DNA of 64,000 nt, taken from assembly GCA_964639245.1 (NCBI GenBank), contig CAZXCU010000012.1, forward strand, positions 62,001-126,000, in the 5' to 3' direction. Below, in pieces: positions 16,182-24,423 of the stretch (within the stretch, counting starts at the first letter, position 1; each line of letters starts with the position of its first letter). Position numbers and translations under genes: made by a program. The notes beneath the pieces are model-generated. The model made no database searches and was not told where the DNA came from. It saw only the letters and a list, made by a program, of their open reading frames with translations. This stretch comes from SB15 sp964639245. Its GTDB lineage: Bacteria > Chloroflexota > Anaerolineae > Aggregatilineales > J027.

Positions 16182-17162
16182 ATGAACGTCATCGAAACAC
16201 AGGGACTCCGCAAAACTTTTCAATCGCGTGACCAGAAAAAAGGCAAATCCGAAACGGTAGAAGCGGTCAAAGGCATTCATTTACAGGTCAAAGAAGGTGA
16301 AATTTTCGGGTTTCTTGGGCCAAACGGGGCGGGCAAAACGACCACCCTCCGCATGTTGACCACGCTTATCCCCCCCACCGATGGACACGCCAGAATCGTG
16401 GGGCATGATTTATTGAAAGAACCTGTCCAAGTGCGCCAACGAATTGGCTATGTCAGTCAGAACGGCGGGGCGGATGTTCACTGCACCGGACGCGAGAATC
16501 TGATGCTGCAAGCCCAACTGTATGGGATGAGTCGACGGGCAGCGGAAAGTCGCACCCAAGACCTGCTGACCGCGCTGGAATTGGACTCATTCGCTGACCG
16601 CATCAGCAAAACCTATTCCGGCGGGCAAAAACGCCGTCTGGATCTGGCGCTGGGGATGGTCAACAGCCCTAAATTGTTATTTTTGGACGAACCGACCACC
16701 GGACTCGACCCGCAAAGCCGCGCGCATCTCTGGGAAGAAGTGAAAAAACTACGGGCGAACGGGACGACGATTTTTTTAACGACGCATTATCTGGAAGAAG
16801 CGGATGTGCTGGCAGACCGCCTCGCCATTATTGATGATGGGCAGATTGTGGCAGAAGGCACACCCGATTCGCTCAAACGACAAATCGCGGGGGATGTGGT
16901 CACGCTGGGGCTAGATGTGCGAAATGGGCGCTATGAGATGGCGAAAGAACTGCTCAGCCAGCAAGCCTTTGTGCGCGAAGTGCATCCCGCCGATGAACGC
17001 TTGCAATTGTATGTCGAACACGGCGAACAAACGCTCCCGGCAATTCTGCGTTTGCTGGATGGCGCGGGGTTGAGCGTGCAAACCGTGGCGATGGCACGTC
17101 CGACACTGGATGATGTGTTTTTGCGTCAGACCGGGCGTTCGCTGCGCGAAGCAGAAGCATAA
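16182..17162 (+). CDS. ABC exporter ATPase, DrrA type
   Basis: A 326-residue ATP-binding subunit. Walker A is GPNGAGKT (46-53), the signature is YSGGQKRRLDLA, Walker B is LLFLDEPTTGLDP, and the switch His is in FLTTHYLEEAD. The ~80-residue C-terminal extension (REVHPADERLQLYVEHGEQTLPAILRLL) is typical of the DrrA/NodI class, which with a DrrB-type permease exports drugs or lipids. The start at 16182 follows AAAAGGGAAAAAGCA, and the permease gene has the identical 15-base leader. Together the two genes form a complete half-transporter pair. Confidence 0.9.
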   Translation: MNVIETQGLRKTFQSRDQKKGKSETVEAVKGIHLQVKEGEIFGFLGPNGAGKTTTLRMLTTLIPPTDGHARIVGHDLLKEPVQVRQRIGYVSQNGGADVHCTGRENLMLQAQLYGMSRRAAESRTQDLLTALELDSFADRISKTYSGGQKRRLDLALGMVNSPKLLFLDEPTTGLDPQSRAHLWEEVKKLRANGTTIFLTTHYLEEADVLADRLAIIDDGQIVAEGTPDSLKRQIAGDVVTLGLDVRNGRYEMAKELLSQQAFVREVHPADERLQLYVEHGEQTLPAILRLLDGAGLSVQTVAMARPTLDDVFLRQTGRSLREAEA

Positions 17163-17188
17163 GCGTCGGATATTACGAATCATATAAC

Positions 17189-17209
17189 GGGCAGCAAATT
17201 TGCTGTCCC
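17189..17209. repeat. Short palindrome in the drrA-drrB gap
   Basis: GGGCAGCAAATTTGCTGTCCC is a near-perfect palindrome of the type seen in the second hairpins at 12650-12669 and 21678-21704. It lies between the ATPase and permease genes, so it may modulate their relative expression. Confidence 0.45.
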
Positions 17210-17231
17210 TACCAAAAAAGGGAAAAAGCAC

Positions 17232-17996
17232 ATGAGCAACTTTTTACGGGAAACACGGTTGGTTTTTGTTCGGAATATGCTGGTGACGATTCGGACTCCG
17301 GTCTGGGTATTTCTGGGGTTGTTTCAACCCGTGTTGTATCTGCTGTTATTTGCGCCCTTGCTGAACAATGTGCAGATGGAGGGGTTTGGTGACACCAAAG
17401 CAATTAATATTTTTGCGCCGGGGCTGCTGGTGCTGACCGCGATTTTCGGGACAGGGTTTGCCGGCTTCAATGTGATTGAGGATTTGCGAAATGGCGTGGT
17501 AGAACGCTTCCGCGTGACTCCCGCGAGTCGGGTGGCGCTGCTGCTGGGCATGGTGCTGCGGGATGTGGTGATTTTCCTCGTCCAGTGTGCGCTGCTGCTG
17601 GGGGTTGCCGCGCTGATGGGACTGGATATTAAAAGCGCCGGTGGATTGGTGATGCTGTTCGGGTTGATGGCACTCCTCGCGCTGATGATGGCCTCGATTT
17701 CGTATGCGCTGGCGATGATTTTAAAAGATGAGGGGTCGTTGGCGGCGACTCTCAGCACCTTTACCCAACCTTTGATGCTGCTTTCGGGCGTGCTGCTGCC
17801 CCTGACCCTTGCGCCCAAATGGATGCAAACGGCGGCAGATGTGACCCCCTTTTCTCATGCGGTGGATGCCACCCGTTCACTGGTCGGCGGCGATTTAGGT
17901 GACAATGGTGTGGCGCTTGGCTTCGGGATTACCGCAGCGCTGGCGATTGTGGCGATGCTGTGGGCGACCCGTGTTTTCCGCAGCGCAACGGCCTAA
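17232..17996 (+). CDS. ABC-2 type permease, DrrB type
   Basis: A 254-residue membrane subunit with six predicted helices. The N-terminal part (RNMLVTIRTPVWVFLGLFQPVLYLLLFAPLL) and the central amphipathic stretch ENV-like FNVIEDLRNGVVERFRVTPASRVALLLGMVLRDVV are characteristic of DrrB/NodJ ABC-2 permeases. The C-terminal PFSHAVDATRSLVGGDL completes the family pattern. It works with the preceding ATPase to export an unknown amphipathic compound. A strong terminator follows within 75 bases. Confidence 0.9.
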   Translation: MSNFLRETRLVFVRNMLVTIRTPVWVFLGLFQPVLYLLLFAPLLNNVQMEGFGDTKAINIFAPGLLVLTAIFGTGFAGFNVIEDLRNGVVERFRVTPASRVALLLGMVLRDVVIFLVQCALLLGVAALMGLDIKSAGGLVMLFGLMALLALMMASISYALAMILKDEGSLAATLSTFTQPLMLLSGVLLPLTLAPKWMQTAADVTPFSHAVDATRSLVGGDLGDNGVALGFGITAALAIVAMLWATRVFRSATA

Positions 17997-18035
17997 CTTA
18001 GCTTACACAACGAGGGAAAATACCCCTCCCTTCGT

Positions 18036-18068
18036 CCCTCCCCGATAGTTTGGGGAGGGGCTTTTTTT
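18036..18068 (+). terminator. Rho-independent terminator of the drrAB-like operon
   Basis: CCCTCCCC (18036-18043) pairs with GGGGAGGG (18052-18059) around an eight-base loop, followed by GC and seven T. Confidence 0.85.
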
Positions 18069-18173
18069 CCTCTCAACATATACGCATTGAGGCAAAAATC
18101 GTGACAAACCTCACATGCACACGGGAGACAAGCGGCTTAGAATCAAATTATCAGGCATGGAAAAAGGAGTTTT

Positions 18174-18452
18174 ATGATGCTGCGCTACGGCCTGATGGTA
18201 ATAGTGATTCTTGGCTTGTTGATTTTTGGCGTGGGGACAGCGAACGCACAAGAACCCGAACACGGGCATGAAGTCGGTCACGACACCCCCTACGAACATT
18301 TTCATCATTGGCTGAACGATTTTATGCTCAAAATTCAGCGTATCCGCGATTGTTTTTTCTTCTCCCAGCAGTGGATTCCGAACGCCATCCAACATACGAT
18401 TGTGGACTTGGTAGACGACTGCTACAAGCTGAACAATCACGCTGACCAGTAA
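18174..18452 (+). CDS. Small secreted His-rich protein
   Basis: A 92-residue protein with a signal peptide (MLRYGLMVIVILGLLIFGVGTANAQ). The short mature part is rich in His and acidic residues (EPEHGHEVGHDTPYEHFHHW) and has two cysteines (RDCFFF and DDCYKL). The His cluster could bind metal, but this is only a guess. AAGGAG is four bases before the first ATG and seven before the second (18177), so either may be used. No relatives recognised. It stands alone between a terminator and the next gene's promoter. Confidence 0.6.
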   Translation: MMLRYGLMVIVILGLLIFGVGTANAQEPEHGHEVGHDTPYEHFHHWLNDFMLKIQRIRDCFFFSQQWIPNAIQHTIVDLVDDCYKLNNHADQ

Positions 18453-18538
18453 CCTCAAGGGGTGCGGCCTCTGTACCGCATCCCATCCCGCGCAATCCCC
18501 CACCAGAATTTCACCCGCCAGTCACCCGGATTCTGCGC

Positions 18539-18544
18539 TATAAT
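18539..18544 (+). promoter_or_regulatory. -10 element before the pectinacetylesterase-like gene
   Basis: TATAAT, 30 bases before the ATG at 18574 and followed by GGAG at the expected ribosome-binding position. No good -35 match is seen. Confidence 0.4.
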
Positions 18545-18573
18545 CTGCTTAAAATTACCTTTGGAGATTTCCC

Positions 18574-19611
18574 ATGAAAAAGTATTTGATTGCCCTTTTG
18601 CTGGTGGGTCTGTTGGCCTCCGCAACCAGTTGGACGCTTGCCCAAGATGACCTAGCGGCAGGCGAATGGAATCGGATTGTTCCCGGCGGCGAGACCACCT
18701 GTGCCTATGGCGAAGACTATAGTTTTTTTGTCCGTCCCGGTGACGCGGGCAAATTGATGATTCATTTTCAGGGCGGCGGCGCGTGCTGGAACAGTGGCAA
18801 CTGTCGGGATGGCGCGTTTAAATCGTTTGATTCGTCCGTCGTAGAAGATGAACTCGCCCTGTATAACTTCGGGATTTTTGACCTCGAAAATGCGGAAAAC
18901 CCCGCCAAAGAATTTACGCAGGTCGTGGTCACTTACTGCACCGGGGATGTGCATACTGGCAACGCAACCGTGACCTATGATGACCTTGAAATTCAGCACA
19001 AAGGCCGTGTCAATGCCGAAGCGGTGCTGGCGTGGGTATACGAAAATTATCCCAACCCCGAGGAAGTTTTTGTCAATGGATGCAGCGCGGGGGCATATGG
19101 CTCGATTTTCTTTGCCCCATCCATTTTTGAACACTATGCCGATGCACGGCATACCCAGCTTGGCGATGCTGGCGTGGGGGTGGCTGCCGATGGCTGGACA
19201 GGTTTGGAAGATTGGGGATTGTTTGAAGGTTTAGACACCTATTTCCCGGATGTGGCGGGCGTTTCCCCTGCCGAATTTACCATCAATTTGCTGTATGAAG
19301 ACGCGGGGGTGCGCTTCCCCGATGCCAATTTTGCCCAGTACACCGCCGCCGAAGACAATGTGCAAACCCTGTTTTACACCGTGCAGGGCGGGAATATGGA
19401 CGATTGGGCGTGGCTGGCACAGGAAAATTTCACCCGCCTGCAAACCAACATGGACAATTTTGCTTCCTTCACCAGCGCGGGCGATTTACACTGCATCATC
19501 CCCCTCCCGGAATTTTACACCTATGAAACCGAAGGTGTACGCGTGGTGGATTGGGTGGCAGAGTTGATGACCGGGCAAACTGTTCCTTCGGTCAGCTTAC
19601 CCGCACAATAA
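18574..19611 (+). CDS. Secreted pectinacetylesterase-family hydrolase
   Basis: A 345-residue exported alpha/beta hydrolase with a signal peptide ending near TLAQ. The family pattern is clear: HFQGGGACWNSGNC, VTYCTGDVHTGNA, the nucleophile motif NGCSAGAYGS (Ser in GCSAG), a D near the DAGVGVAADGW segment, and SAGDLHCIIPLPEFY providing the His. Plant relatives deacetylate pectin; NOTUM removes palmitoleate from Wnt. Bacterial substrates are mostly unknown. GGAG lies eight bases before the ATG. The stop is just before a perfect bidirectional terminator shared with the convergent TIR gene. Confidence 0.85.
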   Translation: MKKYLIALLLVGLLASATSWTLAQDDLAAGEWNRIVPGGETTCAYGEDYSFFVRPGDAGKLMIHFQGGGACWNSGNCRDGAFKSFDSSVVEDELALYNFGIFDLENAENPAKEFTQVVVTYCTGDVHTGNATVTYDDLEIQHKGRVNAEAVLAWVYENYPNPEEVFVNGCSAGAYGSIFFAPSIFEHYADARHTQLGDAGVGVAADGWTGLEDWGLFEGLDTYFPDVAGVSPAEFTINLLYEDAGVRFPDANFAQYTAAEDNVQTLFYTVQGGNMDDWAWLAQENFTRLQTNMDNFASFTSAGDLHCIIPLPEFYTYETEGVRVVDWVAELMTGQTVPSVSLPAQ

Positions 19612-19614
19612 AAT

Positions 19615-19653
19615 TTAATTTTGCCCTTTTTGACTTTAAAAGGGCAAAATTAA
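19615..19653. terminator. Bidirectional terminator
   Basis: Perfect 16-bp arms, TTAATTTTGCCCTTTT (19615-19630) and its complement (19638-19653), with a seven-base loop and A/T tracts on both sides. It serves the esterase gene and the convergent TIR gene, whose stop lies inside the right arm. Confidence 0.85.
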
Positions 19654-20720
19654 CTCTTGTTAGTTTCATTTTCAACTTGTTTTAGTTTTTGAATAGTACC
19701 CCAAAATAAATCATGAATTTTCTCTGGATTATAAAAGTCCTTGTATATACTGTATATTTTATGCAATTCATTTAATTTATTACTTAGCCCTCCAAGCCCA
19801 GCTAAAATCATATATAAGCTGACATTTGGGGGAGTATCAAATAAGGTATTTTCTTCAAATATACTTGCTTCTTTTAAGTATTCATCTAAAGATAGATAGC
19901 TTACACTATAATGACCAAATGGCACTATAGAATCTAATAATTGTTTTCTTAATTTCTCTAATTCTTCCATAGTTCCGGGAGTTTCCTTCTTTAAGTGTGA
20001 AAATTTAATAAATGACTCACTTAAGCATCCGTGAAGACTTTGTATAATTTGATAAACTTTATCAAAATAAGTTTCGAACTTCTCTCCTAAACGTGATGGC
20101 ATTTCCTGGAGTAGGGTATATAACTCCACCTGAACTAAATGCGAACTAAGCATCATGTTAAATGCTCTTAATTCTGAGATAGTTTGCGATGTAACGATTT
20201 TACTTTGACTATGGAAATATACCCATGTATACACACGAAGCGAAATGAGAATTGGTGTGAGGGTTTCACGAAGTTTATCAGCAAAAATGTCAAAAAACGG
20301 GGGATTCTGATTTTGTTGCTTGAGTAAATGTATAATTTTATCTGGTATTGTCAAGTCATCATTTAGTTTTTGGTATTGACATTGAGCCAATGCAATATGG
20401 ATTTCCTTAGTTAATTCTTCTACTATTAAGGGAATAACCAATATATCACGACCCAATGCCCAAGCCCATTCAAATGTTACCCAATGAGACTCTAAGGAAG
20501 TATTGCTAACGATTACTATTAATGCAAAACTTTGACGCAGTTGCTTTTCTATTTCAGAAAACCAAATATTTCCTGCATTAATTTCAATATCAGACCAAAC
20601 AGGAATATCTGCTTCTTTAAGTTGTCGCATAATAATATCTCTATATATTTTATCTTGGTGTTGGTGAGCATAACTGATAAATACTTGGGATAATTTTTGA
20701 GGACTTATAATAATCGTCAT
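19650..20720 (-). CDS. TIR-domain protein with helical C-terminal domain
   Basis: A 356-residue protein. Residues 11-~115 form a TIR domain: SQVFISYAHQHQDK, VWSDIEINAG, FALIVIVSNTSLES and WVTFEWAWALGRDILVIPLI, where E84 matches the catalytic glutamate of NADase TIR domains. Residues ~150-356 are helical, without recognised motifs, and may be a sensing or oligomerising domain. TIR NADases act in bacterial antiphage defence and virulence. The gene is clearly AT-richer than its flanks, suggesting transfer. It is a single gene with its own terminator, and no sensor partner is adjacent. It is unrelated outside the TIR region to the second TIR protein at 52368-53783. Confidence 0.85.
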   Translation of the reverse strand: MTIIISPQKLSQVFISYAHQHQDKIYRDIIMRQLKEADIPVWSDIEINAGNIWFSEIEKQLRQSFALIVIVSNTSLESHWVTFEWAWALGRDILVIPLIVEELTKEIHIALAQCQYQKLNDDLTIPDKIIHLLKQQNQNPPFFDIFADKLRETLTPILISLRVYTWVYFHSQSKIVTSQTISELRAFNMMLSSHLVQVELYTLLQEMPSRLGEKFETYFDKVYQIIQSLHGCLSESFIKFSHLKKETPGTMEELEKLRKQLLDSIVPFGHYSVSYLSLDEYLKEASIFEENTLFDTPPNVSLYMILAGLGGLSNKLNELHKIYSIYKDFYNPEKIHDLFWGTIQKLKQVENETNKS

Positions 20721-20816
20721 AATCTTGTACCATTTATAAATTTTAGATGCTTATTATAAATCATATCATATAATTTTTCCTAACATCTACTAATAGGTCA
20801 TTTATATTGCAATTCC

Positions 20817-20829
20817 GCACAAATGTTCT
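20817..20829. promoter_or_regulatory. LexA/SOS-like palindrome C
   Basis: GCACAAATGTTCT is one mismatch from GAAC-N4-GTTC and shares 13 bases with the complement of site B. It lies 34-46 bases before the hydrolase ATG at 20863, and about 100 bases before the divergent TIR gene. Confidence 0.35.
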
Positions 20830-20862
20830 ATCATTATCCTCAAAAGTATTGAGGACACGTAC

Positions 20863-21501
20863 ATGACATCATCTTCGCAACCCTTGGGTTTTCTGGCCGT
20901 TCCCACTGTCGAGGCAGACCGAGCCGTTCTGGTTTTGCATCCGTGGTGGGGGTTAAACACCACCATCAAAACCTTCTGTGAACGCCTAGCCAACGCTGGA
21001 TTACTCGTTTTTGCACCGGACTTATATCACGGGCAGGTGACAGACCAGATTGCCGAAGCGGAAAAACTGGTCACAGCGCTGGATGCCAACCGTGCCAGAG
21101 CCGATATTACACAGGCGGTTGCCTTCCTGAAGGAACGGGCAAAAACCGCGACTCTTGCCGTGATTGGATTCTCGATGGGAGCCTATTACGCGCTCGAATT
21201 GTCCACCACCGACCCCGCCAGTATTGATTCAGTCGTGGTGTTTTATGGCACAGGCGAAGGGGCATTTAGCAACGCCACCGCCGATTATCTGTTTCATCTG
21301 GCGGAACAAGATGACTATGAACCCCAGGAATTTGTCGACGGAATGTTAACGGCGCTGCGGTCTGCGGGGCGTTCGGTCACGGTTTATACCTATCCTGAGA
21401 CCGGACACTGGTTTTTTGAGCCAGACCGGGTGGATGTGTATAACGAAGCAGCCGCAACGCTGGCATGGGAGCGCACACTGGCTTTTTTGCAACGGGGATA
21501 A
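20863..21501 (+). CDS. Dienelactone hydrolase-family protein
   Basis: A 212-residue cytoplasmic alpha/beta hydrolase. It follows the DLH layout: VLVLHPWWGLN, LLVFAPDLYHG, nucleophile elbow GFSMGAYYAL with S104, VVFYGTGEG, an acidic residue in EQDDYEP, and the His in ETGHWFFEP (H182). Classical dienelactone hydrolase uses Cys at the nucleophile position; Ser here points to an esterase-like variant of unknown substrate. GAGGA is eight bases before the ATG. A LexA-like palindrome is found upstream. Confidence 0.85.
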   Translation: MTSSSQPLGFLAVPTVEADRAVLVLHPWWGLNTTIKTFCERLANAGLLVFAPDLYHGQVTDQIAEAEKLVTALDANRARADITQAVAFLKERAKTATLAVIGFSMGAYYALELSTTDPASIDSVVVFYGTGEGAFSNATADYLFHLAEQDDYEPQEFVDGMLTALRSAGRSVTVYTYPETGHWFFEPDRVDVYNEAAATLAWERTLAFLQRG

Positions 21502-21815
21502 TAATGTAATATCTCGAAACTATTTTGAGAAAAACGGCTTGTCGGGACGGTATAATGCAGATTAACGATTAAATGCGGATACGCTTTAGCGCGGTGTGGC
21601 GGCACTGGGCTAAAGCTGTTTAACAAATTAGCACGGATACATTTTCACGGACACGATATATCGTGTCCCTACGGTAGGGACGGCATCTGCGTAGCGTGCC
21701 GTCCATTTTACCCATATCATATCCGTCCACGAGGTCTAAAGATTTTCCGGTTAAAAAAGCGGGTACAGGGAACGATAGCCACCCCTACAAAAATGCAATT
21801 TTCCTTAGCCGGTGT
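21502..21815. other. Gene-free region with palindromic repeats
   Basis: 314 bases without a supported gene. It contains the double-palindrome repeat (21649-21704) and a short GC-rich tract with cacccctac at its right end. No promoter with both elements is evident; TATAAT occurs at 21551 but has no matching -35. Confidence 0.6.
21649..21704. repeat. Double-palindrome intergenic repeat, copy 2
   Basis: The perfect palindrome GGACACGATATATCGTGTCC (21649-21668) is followed by CTACGGTAG and a second hairpin with arms GGACGGCA (21678-21685) and TGCCGTCC (21697-21704). The layout is the same as at 12609-12669; differences in the arms are compensated on both sides. Confidence 0.65.
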
Positions 21816-22325
21816 TTATTTCCCGATAATGGCTACACCCATATCTTTTGCAAATTGCTGATACAGAACACCCTCAACCCTAAACCCGTGCGTTTCTAAA
21901 TTGTGGCGGACTTTGGCAGCCAATTCGTGTGCCTGGCTGGCATCCGGCGGTTGATAAAACAAATACAATTGCCCTTCAGGTTTCAACAGGTTTTTCAATT
22001 GTTCAAGTTCGCGCCGGGGTTGCAACCAGAACACATTGACATTCACCGCGAAAATTTTGTCAAAAGGGTCAAAGGTAGCTTCGTGGAGCGCGGCGGTGTG
22101 AAATTCAAGTTTACCCGCTTCTATCACGGGTTGGTAACGTTCGCGGGCGGTAGCAATTTGTTTGTCCGAACGGTCAATGGCGATGAGTCTGCCCGTGGTG
22201 AGATGTTCGGCAATCAGCCCCGCCGCGATACCATGTCCGCACCCAATTTCTAAAATGCGTTCGGTAGGGGTGATGTGAAGGGTTTCAACCGCCCATGTCA
22301 GCCGTTCAGGAATTTTGGTTGGCAT
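21816..22325 (-). CDS. Class I SAM-dependent methyltransferase
   Basis: A 169-residue Rossmann-fold methyltransferase. The SAM-binding motif I is ILEIGCGHGIAAG (24-36), the acidic motif II residue is in LIAIDRSDKQIA, and FDKIFAVNVNVFW and LLKPEGQLYLFYQPP follow. It has no added substrate domain, so the target (small molecule or protein) is unknown. The gene lies six bases downstream of the VapC-type toxin gene on the same strand and may share its transcript. Confidence 0.85.
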   Translation of the reverse strand: MPTKIPERLTWAVETLHITPTERILEIGCGHGIAAGLIAEHLTTGRLIAIDRSDKQIATARERYQPVIEAGKLEFHTAALHEATFDPFDKIFAVNVNVFWLQPRRELEQLKNLLKPEGQLYLFYQPPDASQAHELAAKVRHNLETHGFRVEGVLYQQFAKDMGVAIIGK

Positions 22326-22331
22326 AGACTT

Positions 22332-22733
22332 TTATAGTTCCCAATCTTCAATCCGCAATTGAGACACGCGGCTAAATTCATTCACGTTGTGCGTCACCAG
22401 TATCAACTGATGCGCTACTGCAATTGCCGTAATCAGCATGTCATTAGCGCCAATAACGTTGCCTTGCTTTTCTAAAGAAGACCGAATATCCGCATACACA
22501 TGGGCTGCGTTATCATCAAATGGAATAGATACGAAACGCTTAAAAAATCTTTCCTGTGCCAGCCGCGATTCTTCTGGAAATTGGCTTTTAGCTGCCCCTG
22601 CAAGCATCTCAGCCTTTACAATGGAACATAAAGCTATTTCTTGGTCTTTAACGGTCAACAACTTCGCCCGAATTTTCGGAGAGCGTCCATTCATATAACG
22701 AATACAGGTATTGGAATCGAGCAGATATATCAT
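22332..22733 (-). CDS. vapC: PIN-domain ribonuclease toxin, VapC type
   Basis: A 133-residue PIN protein. The acidic metal-binding residues appear at the expected places: D6 in YLLDSN, E in KAEMLAGA, and ANDMLITAIAVAHQ (Asp) followed by LVTHNVNEFSRV. VapC toxins cleave tRNA or rRNA and are held by a cognate antitoxin. The start overlaps the upstream antitoxin stop by four bases (ATGA), the usual coupling in such operons. The closest subtype is the FitB/VapC4-like group. Confidence 0.9.
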   Translation of the reverse strand: MIYLLDSNTCIRYMNGRSPKIRAKLLTVKDQEIALCSIVKAEMLAGAAKSQFPEESRLAQERFFKRFVSIPFDDNAAHVYADIRSSLEKQGNVIGANDMLITAIAVAHQLILVTHNVNEFSRVSQLRIEDWEL

Positions 22734-22963
22734 TCAATGGGGTCTCGTTCTTCGAGGCGTAAGGGGGCAGGACGTTCAATCGGATCATCAGCCAATGAAC
22801 CGTAAGTGCGATTAACAAAATCGACCCAATCAGAATCAGGCTCCGAACGCACCGCCAGAACAATCACAATATCGCAAGCTGCATTCCTAATTTCTGTCGG
22901 TAATTCAACTTTCAACAGCCCATCTGTCCCAATATAAGTATGTAGTTTGAAAGTTTCCATCAT
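22730..22963 (-). CDS. Antitoxin of the VapC pair
   Basis: A 77-residue protein (or 76 from the second ATG). The N-terminal half (FKLHTYIGTDGLLKVELPTEI) looks like a beta strand-rich AbrB-like or small DNA-binding segment. The C-terminal half ends in an acidic, Pro-containing tail (LADDPIERPAPLRLEERDPIE) likely to wrap the toxin. Identification is mainly by position: it overlaps the PIN toxin gene by four bases. GGAG lies five bases before the first ATG. The family of the DNA-binding part is not certain. Confidence 0.75.
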   Translation of the reverse strand: MMETFKLHTYIGTDGLLKVELPTEIRNAACDIVIVLAVRSEPDSDWVDFVNRTYGSLADDPIERPAPLRLEERDPIE

Positions 22964-23004
22964 GACTACTCCGCTAACTTCTCCAATAACAACTGTATCA
23001 CAAT

Positions 23005-23036
23005 CAAAAAACTCCCATCAAGAGATAGGAGTTTTC
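23005..23036 (-). terminator. Rho-independent terminator of the cold-shock gene
   Basis: On the minus strand AAAACTCC (23035-23028) pairs with GGAGTTTT (23015-23008) around a twelve-base loop, followed by further T. Confidence 0.75.
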
Positions 23037-23056
23037 GGGTGGGTCAAAAGGAAAAA

Positions 23057-23272
23057 CTAGGCAGTAGCGATGGTGACGGCGCTGGCCTGTTTGCCTTTTT
23101 GCCCTTGTGTAACGGTGAACTCTACTTTGTCACCTTCACGGAGGCTGCGGAAGCCTGTAGATTTAATTTCGGAGTGGTGAACAAAAAGGTCAGGGTGGCC
23201 TTCAAAGGTAATAAACCCGTAGCCTTTTTCGTCGTTAAACCACTTGACTGTTCCTGTGTTACGTTCGCTCAT
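23057..23272 (-). CDS. Cold-shock protein, CspA family
   Basis: A 71-residue single-stranded nucleic-acid-binding OB-fold protein. RNP1 is KGYGFI and RNP2 is DLFVHHSEI. The N-terminus MSERNTGTVKWFNDEKGYGF and the end KGKQASAVTIATA are typical. It acts as an RNA chaperone. The ATG at 23272 was chosen because AGGAG lies nine bases upstream and the family begins here; an in-frame upstream ATG at 23317 would add 15 unrelated residues. The ~130-base leader before the gene fits the long regulated leaders of csp mRNAs, but no specific structure was verified. Confidence 0.92.
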   Translation of the reverse strand: MSERNTGTVKWFNDEKGYGFITFEGHPDLFVHHSEIKSTGFRSLREGDKVEFTVTQGQKGKQASAVTIATA

Positions 23273-23451
23273 ACTGAAATGCTCCTTCAAGCAGACATTT
23301 GATGGTTTTGTATTCAACCCAAAGCCACCAAAATTTAAGAAGCCTTCATGGAGATACGTGAACCAACTTAAGCAATTGACCTAAGTGAGTGGAGTATAGC
23401 ATCGATTTTATCGAGTTTCCATGAGAAATTTGTTAGAATGATACAAACATC

Positions 23452-24351
23452 ATGAAAAATCCGATTCTATCCATAGGCACAAAAATTGTTACGCAGACTG
23501 ACCTCATCGGCGCGGATGGGGTCGTGCTGGTTGCCAAAGGCGCAGTGGCTGCCATCATCAAAGCACCGGTTGACCCCTTACACGCTTACCGAGTCCGCTT
23601 TGTGGATGGGTACGAGGCCAATCTCAAGCGCGAGGCGTTTGTTCTCTACCGCCATTATCAGGGCATCCAAGCCGATGAAGCGCCGGACGAAGATTTGTTT
23701 GAATATATCATTTATCGGTGTGTGGTTGGCTCACGCGCCTATGGCCTTGACCATGCCGAGTCGGATACGGATAGACGCGGCATCTATCTCCCCCCCGCCG
23801 AGGCACATTGGTCGCTGGTGGGGGTGCCAGAACAACTCGAAAAACCGGAGGAACAGTATTGGGAGTTACAAAAATTTCTCTCGCTGGCACTCAAGGCCAA
23901 TCCGAATGTGCTGGAATGTTTGTATACCCCCTTGGTCGAATTTGCTACGCCGCTTGCCGATGAACTGCGCGACATGCGCTCGATTTTTCTTTCCCAGCTT
24001 ATTTACCAGACCTACAACGGCTATGTCATGTCGCAGTTTCGCAAATTGCACAAAGACCTTGAAAATTATGGTGAAATTCGCTGGAAACACGCCATGCACC
24101 TGATTCGTCTGCTGCTCTCCGGCATTGCCGCATTGGAAACAGGCGAAGTCCCCATTGCCGTGACCGATCATCGGGATAAATTATTACAAATTCGGTGGGG
24201 TGAAATCGCGTGGGAAGCAATTAATGCGTGGCGCTTGGACTTGCATCATCAATTTGACGCAGAGTTTGCCACCACCCACCTCCCAGACCGCCCCGATTAC
24301 GAAAAAGCCAATGCGTTTTTGCTCAAAGCCCGTCGGATGATGGTCACATGA
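23452..24351 (+). CDS. RlaP-type DNA polymerase beta-superfamily nucleotidyltransferase 1
   Basis: A 299-residue protein. A small N-terminal beta domain (1-~75, KNPILSIGTKIVTQ...) precedes a nucleotidyltransferase domain of the YcgL/RlaP type with GSRAYG (93-98) and SDTDRRG (104-110). The two aspartates of SDTD bind metal. A helical C-terminal half carries RWKHAMHLIRLL. The family is named for association with RNA ligases in predicted RNA repair, but no ligase is present here. A second member lies at 24880-25641, separated by a DUF6069-like membrane protein gene. No ribosome-binding site is obvious. Confidence 0.8.
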   Translation: MKNPILSIGTKIVTQTDLIGADGVVLVAKGAVAAIIKAPVDPLHAYRVRFVDGYEANLKREAFVLYRHYQGIQADEAPDEDLFEYIIYRCVVGSRAYGLDHAESDTDRRGIYLPPAEAHWSLVGVPEQLEKPEEQYWELQKFLSLALKANPNVLECLYTPLVEFATPLADELRDMRSIFLSQLIYQTYNGYVMSQFRKLHKDLENYGEIRWKHAMHLIRLLLSGIAALETGEVPIAVTDHRDKLLQIRWGEIAWEAINAWRLDLHHQFDAEFATTHLPDRPDYEKANAFLLKARRMMVT

Positions 24352-24423
24352 CAAGTGGCACATTTTTTTTATGACTTCCCGGAAATGCGCTAGGATTGAT
24401 GAAAAATTTTAGGAGCATGGAAG

